Origin: Formosa sp. Hel1_31_208
Lineage (GTDB): Bacteria > Bacteroidota > Bacteroidia > Flavobacteriales > Flavobacteriaceae
NCBI RefSeq assembly: GCF_900104785.1
Contig: NZ_LT629733.1
Location: 2,016,501-2,080,500, forward strand
Reading direction: 5' to 3'
Length of the DNA stretch: 64,000 nt
The first letter of the stretch is position 1. Each line of letters opens with the position of its first letter. The position numbers were made by a program, and so were the translations under genes. Below, piece by piece: positions 41,940-50,847 of the stretch. The notes beneath the pieces were generated by a model. The model was not told the DNA's origin, ran no database searches, and worked only from the letters and a program-made list of their open reading frames with translations.

Positions 41940-44354
41940 TTACTTATTTGATGTTAAGATTTGTGTCGCCATGATTTGGTCATTAGGGGTTACCGTTGGC
42001 ATAAAATTTAATTCGTGGTACTGCCCAATAGCCCAATCGTCTATAAAATTGTCATAATACTTACTCCCTGGATTCCCAGATTGACCGCCTGGATAAATCC
42101 CTAGAGCTTTAGGTGGTGAACTCAGTTCGACAATCATACGCCATGAGGGGCCGTGATTAGAGGTCATAGCATTTACCGTATTGCCATCGCCTCCAATTGG
42201 TAAATCAAAGCGGGAAAAAGCGGGTAAGCCTTGAAGCAGGTGACCTGCAAAGGCATTTTTATAAGTACGATAAATATAATCTCCTTTATCGGCTTTAAGC
42301 TCCAGCAAGTCTTTAACCGTTTCTTTAAAGGTCAACAAAAACAAATCTTGAGCTGTTTCGGTTTTGGGTGTCTCTAAAATATCCATAAAGGGATCTGCAG
42401 GTTTCTCAGTGAGCATGGCTATGGTTTGAAAGGTAAATGGCGCATCTAATGCCACATCGTCTACCTCAAACTCATCCCAAACGCTTCGATAAAGTTTTCC
42501 CCACCATTTGATCCATATACTTGGTGCGACTTCGTCAATGGCAGAGTAAAAATCCCATGACTTAATTTGTACATATAATTCTTGCTCTTCAGCAGTTAAA
42601 CTTGAGGTATCCATGGTCTCAAAGATATAAGGCAAGAGTTCTGAAGCTCTTAAATTAAAGGTGTTGTTCTGCAAGGCTTTAAAATCGTCTACCGTGAATT
42701 GAGCTTTAGATCTGAAGAAGTTATTGATAATGCGACTTCGGTAAGTATCATAACCATCATTAAACACATAAAACGGATAGAGGCTATCAACAGGATGCTG
42801 ATTGGCAGAACTCACAAAACCACGTTCTGGATTCTTGATGTGCGGATTGAATTTCTGCGGAATAAAACTTTGCCAGTCGTGACCTGGATTACTGCCATCC
42901 ATTAAGAATTTACCTTGACCTTGCCATTTATTTGGAATCAAACCTTGAATCCATAAGGCTATATCACCTTCATTAGACGCAAATACAAAATTTTGGGCAG
43001 GCGCTGTATAATGAGTTAAGGCTTTTCGATAGTCCTCATAGGTTTTACTGCGATTCAATTCTATAAAAGTACGTGCGTTATTACCGGCAATATGACCTAT
43101 CCATTTCATGGCATAACCCGAAATTTCAGAATCACCTTTATAATTATGATCGTAGGTTACTGGTCCGTGATGGGTATATAAAACCGTGTCGATGAGTGTT
43201 TGCGCACCTCTAATCTTAATTTCTTCAAGTCGTAATGTCGTGTTTTTCCATTTGTTATCGTGCTTGTATTGTGTGCGGCTTTGGTCTTTAAATTCAATTT
43301 TATACCAATCGAGCAAATCTCGGGTGGCATTGGTTTCACCCCATGCGATATGTGTATTGAATCCGGAAATAACACCAATGGTTCCTGGAAGTGTGGCTCC
43401 CATTGCTGAATGCTCGGGCGTACTGAGTTGCATGACATACCATATGGAAGGTAGGTTTAAACTCAAATGCGGATCGTTAGCCAGAATAGGGTTTCCTGTT
43501 ACTGATTTCGTCCCAGACACGGCCCAGTTATTAGAGCCGTTATTAGGATGTGGTTTGTCTAGAGTTTCAGTAATGGTATCAGGTGGCATTTCTCCTTCGG
43601 GAATAGCGGTTTGTTGCGCGGTAATAAAACTCCAATCGGTGTCCTTCGGAATGATAGGATCAATTGTATCATAAAAATCAGGAAAGAGCATATCAAAACG
43701 GTCTTGACCAAAGATGCGAAGGGCATTGGTAAATTCTAAATCGTGCTCTTTACTCGCCAGCATTTTGGTCATGTACATAAGAAGCAAGGATGTTTTTTTA
43801 GTGGTCCATGCTTCGGGTTTGTAATCTAGTAACTTGTATTCTACAGGAATGTTTTTAGGCTCTAAACTATTAATATAGCTATTCACACCATCGCTAAAGG
43901 CTTCGATATAGGCAGCAGTTTCAGGATCTTCTTGCATTTTTTTCATCGACTCCTCTGCGCCATACCCCATGCCTCGCCTGCGTTGCTCACGATCGTAATT
44001 TACAGCTACATCACCTAAAATTTCAGATAAGCGTCCTGCCGCTGCATGGGTTTGAAATTCCATTTGCCACAAACGATGTTGTGCAGTGACATACCCTTGG
44101 GCTTTATATAAATCGGTTTCATTTTTAGCAAAAATATGTGGTATCAATTCCTCATCATAATGAATGGTTACTGGTGCAGAAAGTCCGTCAATTGGAACAG
44201 TTCCTGTAATGGCTTCAACCGTATCATTTTGCCAGACGCCATTGACAGGGTCCAAAAATTTTCCGATAGGAGGAACCGATCCAATTTTAGTGTTTAGACC
44301 ATAAAAGACCACTAATGTGAGTACCAAAGTTAAAACGAGTTTAATGTATTTCAT
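41940..44354 (-). CDS. Penicillin acylase family protein (Ntn-hydrolase)
   Basis: The 804-residue protein has an N-terminal helix (about 3-20) that serves as signal or anchor. The alpha part continues to about 272 and precedes the autocatalytic site NNGSNNWAVSG, where Ser274 would become the N-terminal nucleophile of the beta subunit. 'PILANDPHL' and 'SAMGATLPGTIGVISGFN' are typical beta-chain blocks. Members hydrolyse amide-linked acyl groups, including acyl-homoserine lactones or beta-lactams. The substrate is not clear. It lies 47 bases downstream of DUF721 in the recF series. Confidence 0.9.
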   Translation of the reverse strand: MKYIKLVLTLVLTLVVFYGLNTKIGSVPPIGKFLDPVNGVWQNDTVEAITGTVPIDGLSAPVTIHYDEELIPHIFAKNETDLYKAQGYVTAQHRLWQMEFQTHAAAGRLSEILGDVAVNYDREQRRRGMGYGAEESMKKMQEDPETAAYIEAFSDGVNSYINSLEPKNIPVEYKLLDYKPEAWTTKKTSLLLMYMTKMLASKEHDLEFTNALRIFGQDRFDMLFPDFYDTIDPIIPKDTDWSFITAQQTAIPEGEMPPDTITETLDKPHPNNGSNNWAVSGTKSVTGNPILANDPHLSLNLPSIWYVMQLSTPEHSAMGATLPGTIGVISGFNTHIAWGETNATRDLLDWYKIEFKDQSRTQYKHDNKWKNTTLRLEEIKIRGAQTLIDTVLYTHHGPVTYDHNYKGDSEISGYAMKWIGHIAGNNARTFIELNRSKTYEDYRKALTHYTAPAQNFVFASNEGDIALWIQGLIPNKWQGQGKFLMDGSNPGHDWQSFIPQKFNPHIKNPERGFVSSANQHPVDSLYPFYVFNDGYDTYRSRIINNFFRSKAQFTVDDFKALQNNTFNLRASELLPYIFETMDTSSLTAEEQELYVQIKSWDFYSAIDEVAPSIWIKWWGKLYRSVWDEFEVDDVALDAPFTFQTIAMLTEKPADPFMDILETPKTETAQDLFLLTFKETVKDLLELKADKGDYIYRTYKNAFAGHLLQGLPAFSRFDLPIGGDGNTVNAMTSNHGPSWRMIVELSSPPKALGIYPGGQSGNPGSKYYDNFIDDWAIGQYHELNFMPTVTPNDQIMATQILTSNK

Positions 44355-44401
44355 GAGGTGGGAATTAATGCTTTGATAATAATTTTTTTAAAGACTAAAA
44401 A

Positions 44402-44698
44402 CTAGCGCAATACTAATGTCTTAACTACATCTTTACCTACGGCTTCATTAAGCATATCGATGATTTTTTGCTTACCATAGCTCAGTTCCTCACGAAGTAC
44501 ACTAGAAGACAAGGAGACATATAAGGTGTTTTTATCTAATTTGACATCTGTGGTGTAATTATTAACGCCATTACCCATCATCTTTGCCCAAGCATCGCGC
44601 ACATCTACTTTATCTAAGCCAGATTGCAGTCTATTGGTTTCTACGAATTCTTTCAGAATATCGCTTATTGGTAAATGGTCGTTGTTTCTTTTTTTCAT
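44402..44698 (-). CDS. DUF721 (DciA-like) protein
   Basis: The 98-residue protein matches DUF721: 'ISDILKEFVETNRLQSGLDKVDVRDAWAKMMG' and 'LYVSLSSSVLREELSYGKQKIIDMLNEAVGKDVV'. DUF721 includes DciA, the helicase-loading factor of many bacteria that lack DnaC. Here the protein is only the core domain. It lies in the recF cluster, which fits a replication or repair role, though that remains inference. A lipoprotein gene separates it from recF. Confidence 0.85.
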   Translation of the reverse strand: MKKRNNDHLPISDILKEFVETNRLQSGLDKVDVRDAWAKMMGNGVNNYTTDVKLDKNTLYVSLSSSVLREELSYGKQKIIDMLNEAVGKDVVKTLVLR

Positions 44699-44728
44699 AC
44701 AAATACAAATGACACTTAGGTGAGTGGT

Positions 44729-45145
44729 TTAGTCTAAATCTAAAGGTTCATAGCGTTTATAAAGATACACATCTTTATTGGTATTAACGACTAATAAATG
44801 GGTTTGGCTGGCGTCTAATATGGTTTCTTTCCAATCGGCATATGGTGTGGTGTAATAGACATTTAGACTGTCATTTTCTATTTTTATGCGGAAAGATTCT
44901 ACACTTTGAGAACTTTCAAACTTACCCATAAGGTTAGGTTTTAGTTTTCTTCGCACGCCGGATAAGCTATCGGTCAATTGAATGTAATCGATAGTATCGT
45001 TATAGTTGTATTCTTTTTTAAGTCCGTTACTCATAGTCACTTCTTCAATTTCCCAATAGCCATCTACAAATTCCACAAAGGTTTGCGGATCTTTAGAACA
45101 ACTCAATACCGTACCTAGTAATAATGTGATTAGTAGTCGTTTCAT
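44729..45145 (-). CDS. Lipoprotein of unknown function in the recF cluster
   Basis: The 138-residue lipoprotein has a signal with lipobox TVLSCSKD (Cys16). The mature part has a beta-rich lipocalin-like look: '[32 protein letters not shown]', then '[25 protein letters not shown]' and '[22 protein letters not shown]'. It overlaps recF by four bases (ATGA). Its location between recF and DUF721 is conserved in flavobacteria as far as I know. No enzyme function visible. Confidence 0.8.
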   Translation of the reverse strand: MKRLLITLLLGTVLSCSKDPQTFVEFVDGYWEIEEVTMSNGLKKEYNYNDTIDYIQLTDSLSGVRRKLKPNLMGKFESSQSVESFRIKIENDSLNVYYTTPYADWKETILDASQTHLLVVNTNKDVYLYKRYEPLDLD

Positions 45146-46221
45146 AATTTAAATATTTTATAGGATTGGTGAATTTGTTTTACTACGTTCTCGGTACGTT
45201 CGGCATGGGTATCACTAATGAATAGTTGTCCGAAATGTTCATCATCGACCAAATGGATGATTTGCGCGACACGACTTTCGTCTAGTTTATCAAAAATATC
45301 ATCTAAAAGGAGCAGTGGTGTGACGCCACTTTGCTGTTTTATAAAATCGAATTGCGCCAACTTTAAGGCTATTAAAAAAGATTTCTGTTGCCCTTGGCTC
45401 CCAAATTTTTTAATGGGATAAGATTCAATTTCAAAACTAAGATCATCTTTATGAATCCCAACACTGGTGTATTGTAAAGCTTTATCTTTATTTACACTAT
45501 GTACGAGTAACGTACTGAGGTCATCTTGAAACAAATCACTTTTATATTGGATATTTACTTCTTCTTTATTGTTACTGATGGCTTCATAACGTTCCTTAAA
45601 AATTGGAATAAAGGTTTGTAGAAATTTATCTCTCGTTTTAAAGATGCTGCTCCCGTAATTTTGTAATTGGTCATTATAGACCTCTAGCTGTGCCTGATTA
45701 AAGGTGTTGTTCAGGGCAAAGTATTTGAGTAATGCATTCCGTTGTGTTAATACCTTATTGTAATTGATCAGGTTATTGAGATAGGCTTTATCACTTTGTG
45801 AAATCACGCTATCGACAAACTTTCGGCGCACCTCACTACCTTCAATTATTAAATCTCTATCGGCTGGAGAAATGATGACCAGAGGCACAAAACCGATATG
45901 ATCACTAAACTTGTCGTAGGCTTTGCTGTTGCGTTTGATAACTTTTTTTTGTCCGCGCTTTAAGGACACCACAATTTTCTCGGTTTTCTCGTGTTTGGTA
46001 AAAATACCGTCTACCACAAAAAACTCTTCATTGTGTTTTATATTTTGTGTAGCGACAGGATTAAAGTAGCTTTTTCCGAAGGATAAATGATAAATAGCAT
46101 CAAGAGCGTTGGTTTTACCTACACCATTGGCACCTACGAAGCAGTTAATTTTAGTGTCAAATTCAAAATCTTGACTTTCAAAATTCTTATAATTAACTAA
46201 GCTTAGCGCGTTTAAAATCAT
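45142..46221 (-). CDS. recF: DNA replication and repair protein RecF
   Basis: RecF is an SMC-like ATPase that helps load RecA onto gapped single-stranded DNA. The 359-residue length is normal. Motifs are Walker A GANGVGKT (30-37), the signature region '[20 protein letters not shown]' and Walker B '[15 protein letters not shown]', plus '[10 protein letters not shown]' at the D-loop. It heads an operon with the lipoprotein, DUF721, penicillin acylase and membrane protein. The usual partners dnaA and dnaN are not in the window, so this is not the canonical origin cluster. Confidence 0.95.
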   Translation of the reverse strand: MILNALSLVNYKNFESQDFEFDTKINCFVGANGVGKTNALDAIYHLSFGKSYFNPVATQNIKHNEEFFVVDGIFTKHEKTEKIVVSLKRGQKKVIKRNSKAYDKFSDHIGFVPLVIISPADRDLIIEGSEVRRKFVDSVISQSDKAYLNNLINYNKVLTQRNALLKYFALNNTFNQAQLEVYNDQLQNYGSSIFKTRDKFLQTFIPIFKERYEAISNNKEEVNIQYKSDLFQDDLSTLLVHSVNKDKALQYTSVGIHKDDLSFEIESYPIKKFGSQGQQKSFLIALKLAQFDFIKQQSGVTPLLLLDDIFDKLDESRVAQIIHLVDDEHFGQLFISDTHAERTENVVKQIHQSYKIFKL

Positions 46222-46315
46222 AAATCTATTGGGAATATTCGTGTTCTAATTACCTTTATTCTAAGAGGAAGTAAAAATAACAAATAATTTACCTTTTAAA
46301 TCCCAATAAAAATTT

Positions 46316-46323
46316 TATTTTTG
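46316..46323 (+). promoter_or_regulatory. Putative -7 promoter element (TATTTTTG)
   Basis: TATTTTTG lies 20 bases before the TPR membrane protein gene at 46343. No -33 TTG could be placed. Confidence 0.45.
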
Positions 46324-46342
46324 CGGGCACAAATAGAGAATT

Positions 46343-47107
46343 ATGGCAACATATAAGAAAAGAGGATACAAACCAAAGACTGAAAAGGAAAAGGTTGAAA
46401 AAATAGAGGAAAACTCAACAACAGCTGAAGTTTTTAACACGCTAGATGAAAGTGCTAATAAAGCTGAAGACTGGGTTGGAAAAAATCAAAAAGGTATATT
46501 CGTCATTGTTGGTTTAGCTGCAGTGATTGCTCTTGGTTATTTAGGATACAATAAATTTATTGCAGAGCCAAAAGCTCAAGAGGCCATGAATGAGATGTAT
46601 ACGGCTCAAAAGTATTTTGATGAAGCGGTTGTTGGATCAAATAAAGATTCTTTATACACATTGGCAATTAATGGTGGTGAAGGAAAGTATGGAATGGTAG
46701 ACATCGTTAATGAATACGGAAGTACACCAGCAGGAAACCTTGCAAACTACTATGCAGGTATGGCATACTTAAACATAAAAGACTATACCAATGCTGTGAA
46801 GTATTTAAGCGATTTTAGTACTGATGATTCAGTGTTAGGACCAATTGCTAAAGGTGGTATAGGAGATGCATTTGTGCAGTTAAATCAGTTAGAAGATGCG
46901 TTAGGATACTACGAACAAGCGATTAGCGCCTCAGCAAATGATTATACAACTCCAATGTATTTGTTAAAGGCAGCTAATGTGGCTCAATCATTAGATATGA
47001 CAGATAAAGCATTACAGTACTATAAAAGAATTAAATCTGAATTTTCAAGTTCAGACCAAGCAAAAAATATAGATACCTTTATTGGTAGAGCAGAAGCAAG
47101 CAACTAA
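46343..47107 (+). CDS. Membrane-anchored TPR protein (YfgM-like)
   Basis: The 254-residue protein has a charged N-terminus (Lys/Glu-rich 1-45), one membrane helix (about 52-70 'GIFVIVGLAAVIALGYLGYN') and a TPR-type C-terminal half ('AKGGIGDAFVQLNQLEDALGYYEQAI', 'TPMYLLKAANVAQSLDMTDKALQYYKRIKSEF'). This arrangement is that of YfgM, an ancillary SecYEG or periplasmic chaperone partner. ribH starts one base after its stop, so they are co-transcribed. Function inferred from the layout only. Confidence 0.83.
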   Translation: MATYKKRGYKPKTEKEKVEKIEENSTTAEVFNTLDESANKAEDWVGKNQKGIFVIVGLAAVIALGYLGYNKFIAEPKAQEAMNEMYTAQKYFDEAVVGSNKDSLYTLAINGGEGKYGMVDIVNEYGSTPAGNLANYYAGMAYLNIKDYTNAVKYLSDFSTDDSVLGPIAKGGIGDAFVQLNQLEDALGYYEQAISASANDYTTPMYLLKAANVAQSLDMTDKALQYYKRIKSEFSSSDQAKNIDTFIGRAEASN

Positions 47108-47108
47108 T

Positions 47109-47594
47109 ATGGCCACTGCAAATCACAATTTATCACAATACGATAAAAACACAATCCCAAACGCGAAGTTATTTCGGTTTGGGATTGTTGTTTCTGAATG
47201 GAATGCTACCATTACTGATGGCTTATATCAAGGTGCCTATGAGGCGTTAATAGATTGCGGTGCGCTACCAGAGAACATTGTGAAATGGGAGGTGCCAGGA
47301 AGTTTCGAATTGATCTATGGATGTAAGCGTATGATTAAACATCAAGTTGATGCTGTAATCGCTATAGGATCGGTAATACAAGGAGAAACTAAACATTTTG
47401 ATTTTGTTTGTGAAGGGGTTACTCAAGGCATTAAAGATTTAAATGTGACCACTGAAACTCCAGTAATTTTTTGTGTCTTGACTGATAACAATCTGCAGCA
47501 GTCAATAGATCGCTCAGGTGGCAAACACGGCAATAAAGGTACTGAAGCGGCAATAGCTGCGATTAAAATGGCCGATTTACGACGCAATAAGTAA
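47109..47594 (+). CDS. ribH: 6,7-dimethyl-8-ribityllumazine synthase RibH
   Basis: RibH condenses 5-amino-6-ribitylaminouracil with a 4-carbon butanone phosphate in riboflavin synthesis. The frame is open from 47082, but the ATG at 47109, one base after the preceding stop (TAATATG), fits the family best and gives 161 residues. Landmarks are 'SEWNATITDGLYQGAYEAL', 'VPGSFELIYGCKRMI', 'AIGSVIQGETKHFDFVCEGVTQGI' and 'NKGTEAAIAAIKMADL'. It is last in its two-gene unit. No FMN riboswitch is visible before it. Confidence 0.96.
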   Translation: MATANHNLSQYDKNTIPNAKLFRFGIVVSEWNATITDGLYQGAYEALIDCGALPENIVKWEVPGSFELIYGCKRMIKHQVDAVIAIGSVIQGETKHFDFVCEGVTQGIKDLNVTTETPVIFCVLTDNNLQQSIDRSGGKHGNKGTEAAIAAIKMADLRRNK

Positions 47595-47686
47595 AGTCCT
47601 TTTCGATAAACGATAGATTTTCCATCAGACCTAGATTTGTTAACAATTTTTAGGACTTCATAGGTCAATTTTCCTAGTAAATTCTG

Positions 47687-47694
47687 TACTTTTG
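47687..47694 (+). promoter_or_regulatory. Putative -7 promoter element (TACTTTTG) for the mutL unit
   Basis: TACTTTTG lies 25 bases before the GTG start of the first small membrane-protein gene and after ribH. It allows the small-protein/mutL/rhomboid unit to be transcribed apart from ribH. Confidence 0.45.
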
Positions 47695-47719
47695 AAATAT
47701 AACATAGACTAGTGTAGTA

Positions 47720-47938
47720 GTGAGTTTATTTCAACAACGAAAGAACAAACGTTTTAATTACATTCCGAGACATCTTAAAGACGCCAAAGGTGAGGACAAT
47801 TTGAAATCAAAATGGGATACTGTAAGACGTCACGGAAAACATAAAAGCAAGCGAACCTTATCACTTCCTGTATTACTGGTGATTTTAGGTATGATAATTG
47901 TGCTATGGTATATATTAATACACTACGAAATATCTTAG
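47720..47938 (+). CDS. Small basic single-pass membrane protein A upstream of mutL
   Basis: The 72-residue protein has a GTG start; the first ATG in frame would remove the conserved N-terminus. It has a basic N-terminal part containing RKNKRFNYIPRHLK (7-20) and a C-terminal membrane helix (about 49-68, 'SLPVLLVILGMIIVLWYILI'). The next gene encodes a related protein with RPNKRYSYQPRYYK at the same place, so the two form a paralogous pair. A database name like 'riboflavin synthase subunit beta' for such proteins, if found, would reflect position after ribH only. Role unknown. Confidence 0.8.
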   Translation: MSLFQQRKNKRFNYIPRHLKDAKGEDNLKSKWDTVRRHGKHKSKRTLSLPVLLVILGMIIVLWYILIHYEIS

Positions 47939-47942
47939 CATT

Positions 47943-48230
47943 ATGGGAATTTTAAACACACGTCCGAACAAAAGATACAGTTATCAACCACGCTATTACA
48001 AAGGTGAAGGTAGCCCTTATGAGATCAAACGTAAGTTTGATGATTACCGCGTTACTGCAGGTGATAATAAAGGGTTAAAAACAAAACTGAACAATGCACT
48101 CGACGATTACAAACACAATCAGGATAAGAGTGGTGCCAACAAACGCATCCTCATTATTATTGGTGTTCTTATTCTAGTCTTTTTGGTTATCATAGATTTC
48201 GATTTATCCATATTCTCTTTGAAGCGCTAA
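47943..48230 (+). CDS. Small basic single-pass membrane protein B upstream of mutL
   Basis: The 95-residue protein shares with its neighbour the motif R-x-NKR-[FY]-x-Y-x-PR-x-x-K at residues 7-20, followed by a longer charged linker (KRKFDDYRVTAGDNKGLKTK) and a C-terminal membrane helix (about 68-87, 'ILIIIGVLILVFLVIIDFDL'). Its TAA overlaps the mutL ATG by one base (TAATG), so it is coupled to mutL. No family function is known to me. The motif near the cytoplasmic N-terminus suggests it binds a nucleic acid or acidic protein surface, which is only a guess. Confidence 0.8.
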   Translation: MGILNTRPNKRYSYQPRYYKGEGSPYEIKRKFDDYRVTAGDNKGLKTKLNNALDDYKHNQDKSGANKRILIIIGVLILVFLVIIDFDLSIFSLKR

Positions 48231-50089
48231 TGGCAGACATCATTCAATTGTTACCAGATCATGTTGCAAATCAAATCGCAGCAGGAGAAGTTGTACAGCG
48301 ACCAGCATCAGTAGTGAAAGAATTATTAGAAAACGCTATTGACGCAGGTGCAAAGGTTATCAAACTTATTGTAAAAGACGCTGGCAAAACTTTAATTCAG
48401 GTTATTGATGATGGGAAAGGGATGAGTGAAACCGACGCGAGATTAAGCTTTGAGCGCCATGCGACGTCTAAAATACGCACTGCGGAAGATCTTTTCAGCT
48501 TGCACACCAAAGGCTTTAGGGGTGAAGCATTAGCCAGTATTGCTGCGATTGCACACGTAGAATTAAGAACAAAGCAAGAGCAAGAAGAACTAGGAACGCT
48601 TATCGAAATTGAGGGCAGTAGTATCAAGAACCAAGAACTTACCGTAACACCTAAAGGTACTTCGATTGCCGTAAAACATTTATTTTTTAATATTCCAGCA
48701 CGACGTAATTTTCTAAAATCAAATACTGTTGAACTTAGACATATTATAGACGAATTTCATCGTGTGGCTTTAGCACATCCAGATATTGCCTTTGTCAAGT
48801 TTCATAATGGCAGTGAGAATTTTAATTTACCGGTTAGTAATTACCGACAACGGATAGTTAATATATTTGGAGGGAAGACAAATGAAAAATTAGTGCCAGT
48901 AGAAGAAGCGACTGAAGTTTTAAAAATTTCGGGTTTTGTAGGGAAACCAGAATTTGCCAAACGTACAAAGAATGAACAGTTTTTCTTTGTCAATAATCGT
49001 TTTATTAAAAGCCCGTACCTCAATCACGCTATTAATGCTGCATATGAAGGATTGGTTAAAGAGGGGAGCCATCCCAGTTATTTTTTGAATCTAACGGTAG
49101 ACCCTAAAACCATTGACATCAATATTCATCCGACAAAAACGGAGATTAAATTTGATGATGAGCATACCTTATATGCCATTATACGTTCGTCTGTAAAACA
49201 CAGTTTAGGGCAGTTTAATATTACACCAGTTTTGGACTTTGATCGCGATAACAATCTAGACACGCCTTACAATTACAAAAATAAAGGCATTTCGACACCA
49301 AGAGTAGATGTTGATCGTTCATTCAATCCATTTCAAGAAGAGCGCTCTGCTCCGAAATCAGGAGGTTTTTCTAATGGTTATTCAAAACCACCTGCGGTCC
49401 CATGGGAAAGTTTATATGTAGGTTTAGAATCTAAAGGCACAAAAACAGAACATGATTTTAGTGAGTTGCAGTTTGAAAGCAATCCTGAGAATGTTGCTTT
49501 GTTTTCTGAAGACAGCTCTTTGAATACGTCTCAAACCACATATCAGCTGCATAATAAATATATCATCAGCACAATTAAATCTGGGATGATGATTTTAGAT
49601 CAGCATCGCGCACATCAGCGCGTTTTATACGAGGGCTTTTTAAAGCATTTAACAGTAAAAGAAGCGGTTAGTCAGCAGTTGTTATTTCCATTGGTCATAG
49701 AATTTAGTTCCACTGAAATGGATCTATTATTACGATTAAAAGAAGACCTAGAACATACTGGATTTGTGTTTTCCTCATTTGAGGATCATAAGATTAACAT
49801 TACTGGTGTTCCGGTAAATGTTCCAGAAAGTGAAGTGTCTATTATTTTAGAACAATTAATTAGTGATGTCGAGCAAGAAGTTCCAGATAGTAATTTTAGT
49901 GCTACAGACTTATTAGCAAAATCGATGTCGAAGAGTTTAGCTATAAAAACAGGACAATCCTTATCGAAGGTAGAGCAAGAACACTTAGTAAATAGTTTGT
50001 TTGCCTGCAAAGAACCTTCGGTATCACCAACAAATAAAGTTACGTTTATCACGATGAGTGTAGATGACTTTGATAAAAAATTCGTTTAA
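48230..50089 (+). CDS. mutL: DNA mismatch repair protein MutL
   Basis: MutL couples mismatch recognition by MutS to strand removal. The 619-residue protein has the GHKL ATPase motifs ELLENAIDAGA (31-41), IDDGKGMS (59-66) and 'KGFRGEALASIAA' (94-106). The region about 335-410 is a low-conservation linker. The C-terminal domain has LDQHRAHQRVLYE (456-468) where endonuclease-type MutL proteins have DQHAAHERxxxE, so the motif Glu is Gln463. The CPHGRP motif is also missing from 'FACKEPSVSPTNKVTF'. This copy is therefore probably not a canonical nicking MutL. Confidence 0.96.
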   Translation: MADIIQLLPDHVANQIAAGEVVQRPASVVKELLENAIDAGAKVIKLIVKDAGKTLIQVIDDGKGMSETDARLSFERHATSKIRTAEDLFSLHTKGFRGEALASIAAIAHVELRTKQEQEELGTLIEIEGSSIKNQELTVTPKGTSIAVKHLFFNIPARRNFLKSNTVELRHIIDEFHRVALAHPDIAFVKFHNGSENFNLPVSNYRQRIVNIFGGKTNEKLVPVEEATEVLKISGFVGKPEFAKRTKNEQFFFVNNRFIKSPYLNHAINAAYEGLVKEGSHPSYFLNLTVDPKTIDINIHPTKTEIKFDDEHTLYAIIRSSVKHSLGQFNITPVLDFDRDNNLDTPYNYKNKGISTPRVDVDRSFNPFQEERSAPKSGGFSNGYSKPPAVPWESLYVGLESKGTKTEHDFSELQFESNPENVALFSEDSSLNTSQTTYQLHNKYIISTIKSGMMILDQHRAHQRVLYEGFLKHLTVKEAVSQQLLFPLVIEFSSTEMDLLLRLKEDLEHTGFVFSSFEDHKINITGVPVNVPESEVSIILEQLISDVEQEVPDSNFSATDLLAKSMSKSLAIKTGQSLSKVEQEHLVNSLFACKEPSVSPTNKVTFITMSVDDFDKKFV

Positions 50090-50094
50090 GATTT

Positions 50095-50847
50095 ATGATG
50101 AGAGGAATTACAGATACCGTAAAGCATTTATTAATCATTAATGTCATCATGTTTATTGGGACGTTAACGATCGGAGGAGGACAATCCTTTTACCAGTGGT
50201 TTGCCTTGTATTTGCCAGAGAATGCACTTTTTCAGCCCTGGCAAATAATCACACATATGTTCATGCACGGCGGTTATGCCCATATTATATTTAACATGTT
50301 TGCCTTGTGGATGTTTGGAACGGCTGTTGAAAGTCAGATTGGTTCTAAAAAATTCATTTTCATATATATATCAGCAGGATTAGGAGCTGTATTATTTCAA
50401 TTGGCCTTTTACTATTTTAATTATTTGCCCTTAAAATCTGAGCTTTTAGCTTCTGGATTTAATATGCAGCAGCTGGTTGAAATTTTTGAATCTAATAAAG
50501 TAGCAGGTGTATCCGATACTCAATTGGCCCTTTTAAAGGAAGCATATCCTATATATAACGCTTCTATGGTTGGCGCATCAGGTTGTATTATGGGGGTTTT
50601 AGCGGCTTTTGGGATGATGAATCCTGAAGCTAAACTAGTGATGATTTTCCTTCCTATTCCTATCAAAGCGAAGTATTTTATACCTGGTATCATTATTCTT
50701 GACGTGGTATCGGCATTAACCGGTCAGTCGTTCTTTAGTCCTAGTAACACAGCTTATATGGCTCACGTTGGTGGAGCACTTACAGGATTTCTTATTATGT
50801 GGTATTGGAAAAAGAATCAGTTCAATAAAAACCGTTGGGATTTATGA
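50095..50847 (+). CDS. Rhomboid intramembrane serine protease, copy 1
   Basis: The 250-residue membrane protein has six hydrophobic helices and the rhomboid catalytic dyad Ser162 in GASGCIMG and His224 in AHVGGALTG. The N-terminal HMFMHGGYAHIIFNMFALW block matches the family's His/Asn oxyanion helix. Rhomboids cleave membrane-spanning substrates; the substrate is unknown. It sits five bases after mutL and overlaps the second rhomboid by ATGA, so all are on one transcript. Confidence 0.92.
   Translation: MMRGITDTVKHLLIINVIMFIGTLTIGGGQSFYQWFALYLPENALFQPWQIITHMFMHGGYAHIIFNMFALWMFGTAVESQIGSKKFIFIYISAGLGAVLFQLAFYYFNYLPLKSELLASGFNMQQLVEIFESNKVAGVSDTQLALLKEAYPIYNASMVGASGCIMGVLAAFGMMNPEAKLVMIFLPIPIKAKYFIPGIIILDVVSALTGQSFFSPSNTAYMAHVGGALTGFLIMWYWKKNQFNKNRWDL

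Noticed and set aside
43186..43674. Open frame of 162 codons on the plus strand inside the penicillin acylase gene
   Set aside because: It is antisense to conserved catalytic regions of the real gene and has no recognisable domain or promoter.
46262..47719. FMN riboswitch before or after ribH
   Set aside because: No conserved FMN-aptamer helices; ribH starts one base after a TPR gene. The AAGTCCT/AGGACTT repeat at 47594-47658 is too short and widely spaced.
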